Source of the DNA: ZC4RG29 sp964521255
Lineage (GTDB): Bacteria; Bacteroidota; Bacteroidia; Cytophagales; Cyclobacteriaceae
Assembly: GCA_964521255.1 (NCBI GenBank)
Contig: CAZFRM010000040.1
Location: 1-28,350, forward strand
Direction of reading: 5' to 3'
Length of the DNA stretch: 28,350 nt
Below the pieces are notes generated by a model. That model was not told the origin of the DNA. It did no database searches and saw nothing but the letters and a program-made list of their open reading frames with translations. Both the position numbers and the translations under genes were made by a program. Shown here piece after piece: positions 7,417 to 16,420 of the stretch; within the stretch, counting starts at the first letter, position 1, and every line of letters begins with the position of its first letter.

Positions 7417-8433
7417 TTACTCCGTAATGAACGTTGGACAAGGAATATACCTCTCTCTCTTTTTAGATTTCGAACTACCTATTACATCCAACTTATACTT
7501 AAGCGCAATCTCATGTGCGCCACCGGCAATAGGTCCTAATTCAGAAACGGTAAGATCGTAGCTGTAGGATAGTTCAACCTTTGACAATTGAAATCCGATG
7601 ATGACAACGACAGCATCCTGGCTGACATTATCGTTTACATTTTGCCTGATAGGAATACCGCGATACCAGAGTCCTACAACAACAGGTTCGTATAAAAAGT
7701 AAGCGCCTACATCCAACTGATCGAATTGGCCCTGCTTCTTATAAACAAAAGACGGTGCAATAGCGGCTACACGATCTTTCTTAAAGGGACCATGATACAA
7801 GGGTATGCGAACACCACCATGAAGAGATGTTTTGATTGGAATCTGAGCTTCTTCTTCCAGGAGCGACCGGTTAGGACGGTTAAGATGCGCAGCAGAAAAG
7901 CCTAACCAAAATTTTCTGTTGTAAGCAAGTAATCCTCCGCCAAAATCAAAATATGAAGTGCTGTTAAGATTTGATAAGACAGGATCATCACTGGGAACAT
8001 TGCCATCCGCATCAAATGCCAACTGATCACCAAACACAAGTTTATTAAAATCAATGCTTCTGAATCCTGCACCAAAGTTCAATCCAGAAGAAAGCACCCA
8101 TTGCTCACTAAGATTTACTTTATAGGAGTATTGAAAATTAAAGGTGGTAGACTTCAGGTTAGCACTTCCGGCCTTGTCCGTCATCAACATTATTCCAAGT
8201 CCACTATTAAGGCCTGCAAGATTATAGTCGTACGAAAATGCGTAGGTGACAAATCCATTAGATACACTAGGCCATTGGTTACGGTAATTGGCAATGAGAC
8301 GATGATCTGTTGCCGTTCCTGTAAAGGCAGGGTTAAGGTATAACGGAGCAGCGTAGTACTGGGAAAATTCAGGATCCTGCGCGAAAGATACCAGGCCAGT
8401 CAAGCAAAATAATATTGTAAATAATTTCTTCAT
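7417..8433 (-). CDS. PorP/SprF family type IX secretion membrane protein
   Basis: 338 residues with a signal peptide (1-18, ending SFAQ). The family hallmark follows immediately (DPEFSQYYAAPLYLNPAFTG). The rest is an outer-membrane beta-barrel pattern of alternating strands (YRNQWPSV, FSYDYNL, GLNFGAGFRSIDF, LGFSAAHLNRPNRSLL). SprF-type proteins assist secretion or surface attachment of type-B-CTD cargo through the type IX system. This gene starts one base after the stop of exactly such a cargo gene, so the two form a tight operon and probably a dedicated pair. I leave the symbol empty because paralogues are numerous. Confidence 0.93.
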   Translation of the reverse strand: MKKLFTILFCLTGLVSFAQDPEFSQYYAAPLYLNPAFTGTATDHRLIANYRNQWPSVSNGFVTYAFSYDYNLAGLNSGLGIMLMTDKAGSANLKSTTFNFQYSYKVNLSEQWVLSSGLNFGAGFRSIDFNKLVFGDQLAFDADGNVPSDDPVLSNLNSTSYFDFGGGLLAYNRKFWLGFSAAHLNRPNRSLLEEEAQIPIKTSLHGGVRIPLYHGPFKKDRVAAIAPSFVYKKQGQFDQLDVGAYFLYEPVVVGLWYRGIPIRQNVNDNVSQDAVVVIIGFQLSKVELSYSYDLTVSELGPIAGGAHEIALKYKLDVIGSSKSKKRERYIPCPTFITE

Positions 8434-8434
8434 C

Positions 8435-11400
8435 TTACCTCAACAGGTTTATGTCCCCTACTCTTGTCACTTTTTGGCCATCGGAAAACTTTGCCATGAT
8501 CTTATATACATATACATCCTGGGGACAGAGTTTACCCTGAAAATATCCATCCCAACCTGCAGCAGGATTTGTTGTTTCATAAAGCAACTGGCCCCACCGG
8601 TTGAATACCAACATCTGAAATTCCTGCACACCCCGCATCAATGGAAGGAACACATCGTTCTCTCCATTTGCATTTCCTGGCCCGCCAAGATTCGGAGAGA
8701 ATGCATTCGGTATTAATAATTGTCCCCCTTTCATTACCTGTACTGCCGCAGCAACGGTTAATGTATCTGTACACCCATAGCCATTGTAAGCAATGAGTGA
8801 TACATCAAAATGTCCTTCATCACTAGACATGTAGGTGTGTGACGGCTCGTACTCAGTAGATGTCGTTCCATCACCAAAATCCCAGAGATAACTGCTTGCA
8901 CCGAAGCTTTGATTATCGGTATAGAGTTTTCCTCCTGGTGTGTAAACAATGCGGGGCTTTAAGTTGAACTGTGCACTTGGCCTGTCATATACTTCAATGA
9001 TAGCGTGCTTGGTTTCTGTACTCGTTTCTCCAATGGCATTCGCAGCGGTTAATGTAACGGAGTAAATACCGGGTTCGTAATATGTATACGTTGGATTGAC
9101 TGCACGTGATGTTCCTTCGTTATCACCAAACTGCCAAACGTAAGTGCTTGGATCAGCATACATGGACAGGTTGGTAAATGTCACTGTGAGTGGAGCACAT
9201 CCCTTGTCAGGATTATAATCAAAATCCAACATAGGAGGTATTGGCTTAATCTCTATTGACGCTACCGTATGAGCGGAGCAGTCACCATTTGACACCGTAA
9301 GTGAGATGGTGTAATTACCAAACGTAGAATATGTATGTTGATTTACATTAGGATTGACTGATGATGTACCATCACCAAAATCCCACTTATAAGACCATGG
9401 ACCAGGGTTGGAATTATTGACAATGGAAACTGTTGAATTAGGTAATGTTTGCGAAAAAGGTGATGCTATAAAAGATGCAGTAATGTTGTTGTTTTGCGGA
9501 ACATTAAAACTCTTGGTTGTCACCGGACTTTCACAGTTGGCGAAATTCTTTGTTACCAGTCTCACCTGTATACTCTGAATCAGTCCGGTAATCCGGTTGA
9601 ATTCGTATTCCAGAAAATCATTAGTGGATGTATTTCCATAAATGACTGTATTGTTAACCAGTACCGTCCATGTGTATTCGTTGAGGCCTTGCTGAACAGC
9701 ATCAAACCGCATACGCATTTTTGTACAGTCATAGATAAGCGTATCAATCGTAAAGTCTGAATCCGGTAGTGGTGCGATGCGAATTGCTCTTGTTGAATCG
9801 CCATAACATGTACTTGGCAATGTAGTTCGCAACGTTACCTGGTAGTCTTTCATCGACTGCGTCGTATTGGTGAAACTATAAGTGAAGCCTGGCGTTGTTC
9901 CGGTACTCGTCTGGCCAATGACGCCACTGTTATCACTTATTATCCACAGATAATCTGTGGGGTTAAGCGATTGTGTTGCTGCATCCACACTAAAGTTCAC
10001 CGACTGTGGAGAGCAATTATCATTGAAAGGAGAATAATTCAAAGAAACAAATCCAGACTTTGGTCCCGGGTAAACTGTAATTGTAACGGGTGTCGAAATA
10101 GTCTCACAGTTATTAATGTTAATAACTCTAAGCCTGACATTAAATACTTTGTTAACTGTTCCTGTGTTAACAAAAGGCTTTGTATAGATAGCTGAAAAAC
10201 CGGGATCAGAAGGTCGTTGAATTGAGTCTACCTGAAATCCCAGACCATTGCCATCATCAACTTCCCATATATAGCGATCCACGGCTACCGGCTGGTTGGT
10301 AACATCATTATTGGTAAAGTTCACGGGAAGAATACTACACCCTGAAGTTACGTTTGGAGTAATACTTGCATTAGGTGCGGGGTCAACAATAACATCTTGT
10401 ACGAGTATCGCTGAACAGCTTCCCTGGTTTGCTGTGACACGCAAAGCAACAGGATGAGTTCCTGCAGGTAAAGTGTAATCGAAGTTATGCTGATTATCAA
10501 GTGATGGAATCTTGTTGAAGGTGACTCCATCGTAATTCATGTCCCACTCCCAGGAAACAATCGCTTCGCCGGCCAATGGATTCAATGTTGATGATTCCGA
10601 AAAAGTAATATCATTTCCTTCACAGACGCGATTGAATGTGAAGACGGGAACAGGTTTTTCAAATACACGAACAAACTTTTCATCTACCGATTCACAAGAA
10701 GTTACGTTATCGCGAATGCGCAGCCTTACACGGTAAATACCTTTGGTTGTAAATACTCTGTCAAAAGGACCGAGCGGAGTAGTAGAGAAAGCCCCTGCTG
10801 TGGGTGCTTCGAAAACCATGTTATTATTTTGATCAAAGAACTCCCACCGGTATTGCGTAGTGGCGGTAGGTGAACCAAAAGATGCATCAATAAAACGCGC
10901 ATTGAAATTTGTAAATGGCGTTGCAGCTTCCTGGCAAAAATCAGGTGTGATAGGATTGTTTGATAAATCTGTTACCTGTATCTGTGCAGTAACAGAAGGA
11001 GAAATGGTAATTACTCTATCAAATATTGCCTCACAACTACCAGCTGCATTGGCATCCCTCACTCTAAGCCGTATTAATTTCTGACCGGATACAGTATAGT
11101 TGTACGTTGGATTGGTCTGCGTGCTGGTGGAAAGTGGAGAACCTGTGCCTGTACTGTTTCCGTAGAATTCCCATGTGTATCTGAAACTGGCACCGCTAAT
11201 AGGCGGTGTGTTATTGCCGAAGTAAATGTCATCATCAATACAAAAAACAGATTGTATTGGGCCGGATGAATTGCCTAATCGTGTAACGAATGTAGGATCC
11301 GGTGCTGGCACGATAACCACTCTTGCAGTGGTAACCTGAGGTGCATTGTCGCCATTGGCAAGATTTCCACTTACCGGATTATGCCCGTTACCATCGGCGG

Positions 11401-12154
11401 TGTTGTTATCATAAGGATTACATTGGTTCCAGTTTCTTAATGTAATCTGGAATTCTTTTCCAATATCTGCAGGTGTAGTTACAGGAACATTAATGGGTAA
11501 ACTTTGCTGTCCCGGAGAATAAATGGGATACAATGGATTTGTTAATGGCGCCGGATTCCGATAAGGGAAAGAACCTGGAACAGATCCATTCACGCGCATT
11601 CCGGGGATTTGATTGGCTGGAGTGCCGGTACCATAGATCCACTGAATCCAACGCGGTTCGCTGTTTTCACGTGTTGCCCGGGGAAAACAATTCCAGTCAC
11701 TATTATCAACAAATCGAAGGTTTGCTGCATACCCCTGGCAAACTCTGAATACTCCCGGGTTGATAGAAATTACGTCGTTGGTCCAGACTATAACCTGCGT
11801 TGTTATGGGTATCACTTCACCTCTAGGGTTACAGCCATTGGAAGCATCTATTGTAACATCATAGCCACAATCAACTGGAGAGTTTGGATAGGTATGTTGA
11901 AGTACAACGCCTCTGGTATTGATCTGAGTGTAAATTTCCTCCGCTGTACCATCACCCCAATCAACATAATACCTGGTTCCCGGTGTAGACTGGAGATAGA
12001 GGGTTTCAATTTGTACGGTAAAGGGAGCACAACCACGGCTGCTGGTGAGGAAGGCAAATCCAGGCTCCATCAAACAAGCCTGTGCTTTCACCTCGCTTAT
12101 TACGAGCGTCAAAAAAATGGCAAATGCCAGTTGTATAAAAATTCTCACACCCAT
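8435..12154 (-). CDS. Large PKD-repeat surface protein with type IX (type B) C-terminal sorting domain
   Basis: 1239 residues with a signal peptide (about 1-25, SEVKAQA). The body is a string of PKD/Ig-like beta domains. Three near the C-terminus are textbook PKD (YKWDFGDGTSS, YVWQFGDNEG and YLWDFGDGTTS, each followed by HTY or TYTY). The N-terminal half has more divergent copies with recurring cysteine openings (GCAPFTVQ, GCSILPVNF, NCSPQSVNF, GCAPLTVTF). The last 93 residues (from LIPNAFSPN, through FNRWGQLLYE and GWDGYFQG, to VYVYKIMA) are the gliding-motility-associated / type B sorting domain used for type IX export. It is likely a surface adhesin or matrix protein. The SprF-like gene follows one base later. 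No enzymatic domain is seen. Confidence 0.93.
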   Translation of the reverse strand: MGVRIFIQLAFAIFLTLVISEVKAQACLMEPGFAFLTSSRGCAPFTVQIETLYLQSTPGTRYYVDWGDGTAEEIYTQINTRGVVLQHTYPNSPVDCGYDVTIDASNGCNPRGEVIPITTQVIVWTNDVISINPGVFRVCQGYAANLRFVDNSDWNCFPRATRENSEPRWIQWIYGTGTPANQIPGMRVNGSVPGSFPYRNPAPLTNPLYPIYSPGQQSLPINVPVTTPADIGKEFQITLRNWNQCNPYDNNTADGNGHNPVSGNLANGDNAPQVTTARVVIVPAPDPTFVTRLGNSSGPIQSVFCIDDDIYFGNNTPPISGASFRYTWEFYGNSTGTGSPLSTSTQTNPTYNYTVSGQKLIRLRVRDANAAGSCEAIFDRVITISPSVTAQIQVTDLSNNPITPDFCQEAATPFTNFNARFIDASFGSPTATTQYRWEFFDQNNNMVFEAPTAGAFSTTPLGPFDRVFTTKGIYRVRLRIRDNVTSCESVDEKFVRVFEKPVPVFTFNRVCEGNDITFSESSTLNPLAGEAIVSWEWDMNYDGVTFNKIPSLDNQHNFDYTLPAGTHPVALRVTANQGSCSAILVQDVIVDPAPNASITPNVTSGCSILPVNFTNNDVTNQPVAVDRYIWEVDDGNGLGFQVDSIQRPSDPGFSAIYTKPFVNTGTVNKVFNVRLRVININNCETISTPVTITVYPGPKSGFVSLNYSPFNDNCSPQSVNFSVDAATQSLNPTDYLWIISDNSGVIGQTSTGTTPGFTYSFTNTTQSMKDYQVTLRTTLPSTCYGDSTRAIRIAPLPDSDFTIDTLIYDCTKMRMRFDAVQQGLNEYTWTVLVNNTVIYGNTSTNDFLEYEFNRITGLIQSIQVRLVTKNFANCESPVTTKSFNVPQNNNITASFIASPFSQTLPNSTVSIVNNSNPGPWSYKWDFGDGTSSVNPNVNQHTYSTFGNYTISLTVSNGDCSAHTVASIEIKPIPPMLDFDYNPDKGCAPLTVTFTNLSMYADPSTYVWQFGDNEGTSRAVNPTYTYYEPGIYSVTLTAANAIGETSTETKHAIIEVYDRPSAQFNLKPRIVYTPGGKLYTDNQSFGASSYLWDFGDGTTSTEYEPSHTYMSSDEGHFDVSLIAYNGYGCTDTLTVAAAVQVMKGGQLLIPNAFSPNLGGPGNANGENDVFLPLMRGVQEFQMLVFNRWGQLLYETTNPAAGWDGYFQGKLCPQDVYVYKIMAKFSDGQKVTRVGDINLLR

Positions 12155-12541
12155 TCTCTAACCGATTTCAACCCCGACCGAAGCGCAACTAAATGACATA
12201 GACACCTCATAAATTCATATTGCTTTAGGAAAGGAAACCCTGCAGGTTTTGCCAAAAACCCCTTTACTCGGCAAAGAGATACTATGGAGAATAAGTCAAC
12301 TGGATCAGGTGACGAACGGCCCGGTTTTAATTGGCCAATGTGACAATTAGCCGATTAGCCAAATTCAATGAATCAATTATCTTATGTACCGATTGGGAGA
12401 GATCAACAGGCCAAATGTCAAATCCTGCTTAATTAAAGTTTAACTTCAAACAAAGTCTTTAACTTAATTTTAATAAATGTATTATGGATGTTTATGGAAA
12501 TTAAAAAGGCAAGTCTGTGCTTTACGCAATGCGCTAAAATT

Positions 12542-12601
12542 TTTAACCTGAAATGGTTTAAACTTTAAATCCTAGACTTTAAACTTAAAACTTTAAAATT
12601 A
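12542..12601. repeat. Degenerate heptad repeat (CTTTAAA) running up to the pyrG promoter
   Basis: In one 7-bp phase from 12542: TTTAACC, TGAAATG, GTTTAAA, CTTTAAA, TCCTAGA, CTTTAAA, CTTAAAA, CTTTAAA, ATT. The array merges into the -7 box of pyrG. Confidence 0.8.
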
Positions 12602-12607
12602 CCTTTG
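12600..12607 (+). promoter_or_regulatory. Bacteroidota -7 promoter element of pyrG
   Basis: TACCTTTG is a full TAnnTTTG match, 19 bp before the pyrG ATG. The -33 position falls in the CTTTAAA heptad around 12577-12583, giving CTTTAAA instead of a canonical TTTG. Confidence 0.65.
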
Positions 12608-12626
12608 TGCCCGGTTAAACGGACCT

Positions 12627-14240
12627 ATGACATCAACAAAGTATATTTTCGTTACCGGGGGTGTAACTTCATCACTTGGAAAGGGCATTATATCAGCCTC
12701 ATTAGGCAAGTTACTTCAGGCACGGGGCTTCACAGTTACAATCCAAAAATTCGATCCCTACATTAACATCGATCCGGGAACACTCAATCCATACGAGCAC
12801 GGTGAGTGTTACGTGACAGATGACGGAGCAGAAACCGACCTGGATCTTGGCCATTATGAAAGATTCCTCAACGTTCGCACCTCAAGGGCTAACAATGTTA
12901 CAACCGGAAGGATATACAACAATGTAATTACCAAGGAAAGGAAAGGCGAATACCTTGGAAAGACTGTCCAGGTAGTTCCGCATATCACGGATGAAATCAA
13001 GAGGAACATTTTTTTACTGGGTGAAAGCGGCCAGTATGATTTTATCATAACTGAAATTGGTGGGTGTGTCGGTGACATCGAGTCACTTCCATTCATTGAA
13101 GCCGTGCGGCAAGTGCGATGGGAACTCGGTCCTAACAACGCGATAGTTATCCATCTTACTTTGATACCCTATCTTAAAGTCGCTAAAGAATTAAAGACTA
13201 AACCAACTCAGCATTCCGTCAAACAATTATTAGAGGCTGGGATTCAACCAGACATCCTAGCTTGCAGAACAGAGATGCCGCTTCCTATGGAAATCCGGAA
13301 AAAGCTGGCATTATTTTGCAATGTTCACCTGAACTCTGTAATTGAAGCCATAGATGCAGACACTATTTATGATGTGCCGCTGCTCATGAAAAAAGAAAAA
13401 CTTGATGAACGTGTACTTGCGAAACTTAAGGTGTCATCAAAAGAAGATCCGCATCTTGAGCAATGGAAAGACTTTTTAGGCAGACTTAAAAACCCAACGG
13501 AAGAAGTAAACATTGGACTTATTGGAAAATATGTATCACTTCCTGATGCATACAAATCCATTAATGAAGCCTTTGTTCATGCAGGCGCACAAAACGACTG
13601 CAAAGTAAATGTCAAGTGGATCTCATCGGAAGATATCAATGCTGAAACTGCACCAGAAATATTAAAAGGGTTGGATGGTATACTCGTAGCACCCGGATTT
13701 GGCGAACGCGGCATGGAAGGTAAGATCGAAACGATTCGCTATGTAAGAGAAAATAAAATTCCTTTTCTCGGCATTTGCCTGGGTATGCAATGCGCTGTAA
13801 TTGAATTCGCACGTCATGTGCTAAAGTTGGATGCAAGCTCAACTGAACTGGACCCAAAGACGAAGAATCCGGTGATCGATATGATGGAGGAGCAGAAAAA
13901 AATCACCGAGAAAGGTGGAACGATGCGATTGGGTGCCTATGAATGTAAACTTAAAAAGGGAAGCAAGGCTCATCACATATATGGGGAGACGTTGGTGACC
14001 GAGCGTCATCGGCACAGGTATGAGTTCAACAATAAATACCTTGAACAGATCGAGGAGGCAGGTTTGAAAGCGGTAGGCATAAATCCGGAGTCAGGCCTTG
14101 TAGAAGTAGTTGAGCTAAAAGATCATCCCTGGTTTATTGGCGTTCAATTTCACCCTGAACTGCGCAGTACCGTGCTGAACCCGCATCCTCTTTTTGTGAA
14201 ATTTATAGAAGCGGCTATTGAGCGGAGGAAAAGTTATTAG
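12627..14240 (+). CDS. pyrG: CTP synthase
   Basis: 537 residues, the usual length. It makes CTP from UTP, ATP and glutamine. The N-terminal synthetase domain begins with the P-loop (GGVTSSLGKG, 11-20), followed by the GTLNPYEHGECYVTDDGAE nucleotide-binding stretch. The C-terminal class I glutamine amidotransferase domain has nucleophile Cys384 (GICLGMQ) and the His509/Glu511 pair (FHPE). No key residue is missing. The final codons (Ser-Tyr-stop, AGTTATTAG) are already the first word of an octad repeat that continues into the spacer. yidC follows on the same strand 153 bp later. Confidence 0.98.
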   Translation: MTSTKYIFVTGGVTSSLGKGIISASLGKLLQARGFTVTIQKFDPYINIDPGTLNPYEHGECYVTDDGAETDLDLGHYERFLNVRTSRANNVTTGRIYNNVITKERKGEYLGKTVQVVPHITDEIKRNIFLLGESGQYDFIITEIGGCVGDIESLPFIEAVRQVRWELGPNNAIVIHLTLIPYLKVAKELKTKPTQHSVKQLLEAGIQPDILACRTEMPLPMEIRKKLALFCNVHLNSVIEAIDADTIYDVPLLMKKEKLDERVLAKLKVSSKEDPHLEQWKDFLGRLKNPTEEVNIGLIGKYVSLPDAYKSINEAFVHAGAQNDCKVNVKWISSEDINAETAPEILKGLDGILVAPGFGERGMEGKIETIRYVRENKIPFLGICLGMQCAVIEFARHVLKLDASSTELDPKTKNPVIDMMEEQKKITEKGGTMRLGAYECKLKKGSKAHHIYGETLVTERHRHRYEFNNKYLEQIEEAGLKAVGINPESGLVEVVELKDHPWFIGVQFHPELRSTVLNPHPLFVKFIEAAIERRKSY

Positions 14241-14275
14241 TTAATGTTTTAGTTATTAGGTTATTGAGTTATTGG
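14232..14275. repeat. Degenerate octad repeat (AGTTATTG/GGTTATTG) starting inside the pyrG stop
   Basis: AGTTATTA occurs at 14232 and again near 14251, followed by GGTTATTG and AGTTATTG in 8-bp phase. The same words recur after yidC. Confidence 0.8.
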
Positions 14276-14393
14276 GGTTTAATATTTTAAGATGGGTAAT
14301 TTTAATTGTTGAAACGAAACATCATACACGCTCTTACTATTAACCTTTAACATTAACCAAAGATGAAGTTTACCATAAACCATAAATACTTGA

Positions 14394-16211
14394 ATGGATA
14401 GAAATTCGGCCATAGGACTTACATTGATTGCAGTTTTACTGTTAGCATATTTTTATTGGTTTTCTCCGCAGCCACAGCCAAAAACACCGGCCGAACAAGC
14501 GCAGGCAACAGAGGCTGTCGTCCCATCTGTAATCGACTCCGCCACCGCAGCGCCAATTCAAAGTGATAGCGCTCTGAATGCGACGTATGGTGATCTTTCA
14601 AAATATATTACCGGAAGTGAAAAACTTATCGACATTAAAACAGAGGAATTCACTTTGTCCTTTAGCAATCATGGTGGCGTAATCAAAGAGCTGGAACTTA
14701 ATAACTACAAAACCTATTTCAAGCAACCACTTAAACTGGTTCAGTCAACCTCTACTTCCTTCAAACTTCTTTCAAGGTTTAAGGGTAAAGAGCTTGATCT
14801 CTATTCTCTTTATTATGATAGCGAACAACAACGTTCCGGCGACTCTACCATTCTTACTTTCAATTTGAAATTAAGTGATGGAACTTCGCTCATCCATCGT
14901 TACACAATTCCTGATAAGGGATATGAGATAAAATATAACGTACAAAGCTCCGGGTTCAATAATCAACTTGAAGGCGATAACCTGAACTTCATCTGGAACC
15001 AGGCTATTCGCCCTACCGAAAAAGATATTACCGATACCCGCAATAACACTACGATAAATTATTACGACGAAGATGGCTTTGATTATTTGCCAGAGCGATC
15101 CACCGATACAGAACAAGAAACTCTTTCATCACTGCAATGGGTTTCCATCAAGCAGAAATTTTTTCTTTCATCCTTCATCGCGATGAATAATTTCGCTGTG
15201 GGTGAATTAGAACTATCAACTAATGTATCTGATACTTCTGTCGTAAAAAGAGCCAATGTAAAACTGAATATTTCCAGGAGTGATCTTTCCGATGGCAAAG
15301 CGCAATTCAAATTTTACTTTGGTCCGAATGATTACCAGATGATTGGAAAAGTAGCGGAAAATTTTCAGAAGAATGTTTACCTCGGCTGGCCACCGGTTTA
15401 TTGGGTAAATAAATTTGTCATCTTCCCGGTCTTTCATTTCCTCACACTACACCTGAGTAACTACGGTATCATCATTATCATTCTTGTGATATTAATGAAG
15501 CTGGTGCTTGCGCCACTCTCCTATCGTTCATACCTCAGCATGGCTAAAATGAAAGTGCTAAAGCCAGAGCTGGATGAAATCAAGGCGAAGAATGGAGATG
15601 ATATGGCCAAGACGCAGCAAGACCAACTCAAGCTTTATCAGCAGGTAGGCGTTAATCCGGTGAGTGGTTGTATACCCGTGTTGCTGCAGATGCCCATTAT
15701 CTTTGCCATGTTTTATTTGTTCCCGAATAGCATTGAACTCAGGCAACAACCTTTGTTGTGGGCAGAAGATCTTTCAACGTATGATTCTCTCATCAGGCTT
15801 CCTTTTGCAATTCCGTTTGGTGTAGGAAATCACATCAGTCTTTTCACCGTGCTGATGACGATCTCAACGTTGATTTATACCTGGCAAAATAATCAATTGA
15901 CTTCGGTACAGGGACCGATGAAGTCAATGCAATACATCATGCCGATCATCTTTTTCTTTGTTTTGAATTCGTTCCCAACCGGGCTCACATTTTATTATTT
16001 CGTTTCCAACCTAGCGACGTTTGCACAACAAGCCATCATCAAGCGATTTGTTAATGAAGACAAAATCAAATTGGTGCTGGAAGAAAACCGGAAGAAGATT
16101 GCATCTGGCACCAGTAAAAAATCAAAGTTCATGACTAAACTGGAAGAAGCGATGAAGGCCAGTGAAGCTGCCCGCAAGACTTCGGAAGAAACAAAGAAGA
16201 AGAAGAAGTAG
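14394..16211 (+). CDS. yidC: Membrane protein insertase YidC
   Basis: 605 residues. It inserts and folds inner-membrane proteins. The N-terminal membrane anchor is at about 7-24. A periplasmic beta-super-sandwich domain follows (about 70-335), typical of the Gram-negative form. The conserved insertase core starts near 340 (YWVNKFVIFPVFHFLTL) and carries LVLAPLSYRSYLSMAKM, then GCIPVLLQMPIIFAMFYLF, and the last helices (SFPTGLTFYYFVSNLATFAQQ). The tail is lysine-rich (about 570-605), as is common for ribosome contact. The start at ATG 14394 overlaps a 12-codon upstream reading frame (14363-14401). Confidence 0.97.
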   Translation: MDRNSAIGLTLIAVLLLAYFYWFSPQPQPKTPAEQAQATEAVVPSVIDSATAAPIQSDSALNATYGDLSKYITGSEKLIDIKTEEFTLSFSNHGGVIKELELNNYKTYFKQPLKLVQSTSTSFKLLSRFKGKELDLYSLYYDSEQQRSGDSTILTFNLKLSDGTSLIHRYTIPDKGYEIKYNVQSSGFNNQLEGDNLNFIWNQAIRPTEKDITDTRNNTTINYYDEDGFDYLPERSTDTEQETLSSLQWVSIKQKFFLSSFIAMNNFAVGELELSTNVSDTSVVKRANVKLNISRSDLSDGKAQFKFYFGPNDYQMIGKVAENFQKNVYLGWPPVYWVNKFVIFPVFHFLTLHLSNYGIIIIILVILMKLVLAPLSYRSYLSMAKMKVLKPELDEIKAKNGDDMAKTQQDQLKLYQQVGVNPVSGCIPVLLQMPIIFAMFYLFPNSIELRQQPLLWAEDLSTYDSLIRLPFAIPFGVGNHISLFTVLMTISTLIYTWQNNQLTSVQGPMKSMQYIMPIIFFFVLNSFPTGLTFYYFVSNLATFAQQAIIKRFVNEDKIKLVLEENRKKIASGTSKKSKFMTKLEEAMKASEAARKTSEETKKKKK

Positions 16212-16292
16212 TTAGTGATTAGGTTATTAAGTTATTGAGTTATAAGCACCTACTACCCTTAATAACTCAATAACCTAATAACCAATAACTAC
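16208..16292. terminator. Large imperfect hairpin after yidC built from octad repeats
   Basis: The left arm (16208-16245) begins in the yidC stop codon and consists of GGTTATTA, AGTTATTG and AGTTATAA words. The right arm (16258-16292) is its near reverse complement (CTTAATAACTCAATAACC onward). Arms of about 35 bp with a short loop of about 12 bp make a strong potential stem. It could end yidC transcription before the parA promoter, although it is AT-rich and has no U-tract. Confidence 0.55.
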
Positions 16293-16315
16293 TTCCGGAT
16301 AACTTGTTGACCTTT

Positions 16316-16348
16316 TGTGGATAATACGTTCCACGACGTTCCACGACG
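16316..16348. promoter_or_regulatory. DnaA-box-like word and two parS-half-like direct repeats upstream of parA
   Basis: TGTGGATAA (16316-16324) is the reverse complement of the DnaA-box consensus TTATCCACA. It is followed by two exact copies of CGTTCCACGA (16327-16336 and 16337-16346), then CG. GTTCCACG is the left half of a typical parS site (TGTTCCACG/TGGAACA family), but the copies are direct, not inverted. The location upstream of parA makes a ParB- or Soj-related operator conceivable. This is inference. Confidence 0.35.
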
Positions 16349-16363
16349 CTATATGAATTCATC

Positions 16364-16371
16364 TATATTTG
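16364..16371 (+). promoter_or_regulatory. Bacteroidota -7 promoter element of the parA cluster
   Basis: TATATTTG is a full TAnnTTTG match, 49 bp upstream of the parA ATG. The -33 region would fall on the tandem CGTTCCACGA repeats, so a protein bound there would compete with polymerase. Confidence 0.55.
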
Positions 16372-16420
16372 TAGCCCGACATCGTGCCGGTATTTTTTAA
16401 ACTAAACTTTAATTGCAGGG

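Larger units (their letters stand above)
12155..12626. other. 472-bp divergent spacer between the PKD gene and pyrG
   Basis: No gene is seen. Contents: a small stem, TTTGCC (12248-12253) with GGCAAA (12270-12275), and an adjacent AAACC/GGTTT stem (12235-12249), both of which would lie in the leader of the PKD gene; a short direct repeat, ATTAGCCGATTAGCC, near 12346-12360; and the heptad array and promoter of pyrG at the right end. No perfect TAnnTTTG is found for the minus-strand gene. Confidence 0.5.

Noticed and set aside
9940..9960. TTATCCACA word and CCACAGAT/ATCTGTGG palindrome
   Set aside because: It lies inside the PKD coding sequence. One DnaA-like word with an 8-bp palindrome in a 3.7-kb gene is compatible with chance.
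11609..12196. 195-codon open frame on the plus strand
   Set aside because: It is antisense to the N-terminus of the PKD protein, whose signal peptide and repeats make the minus strand clearly coding. The product is low-complexity and unlike any family.
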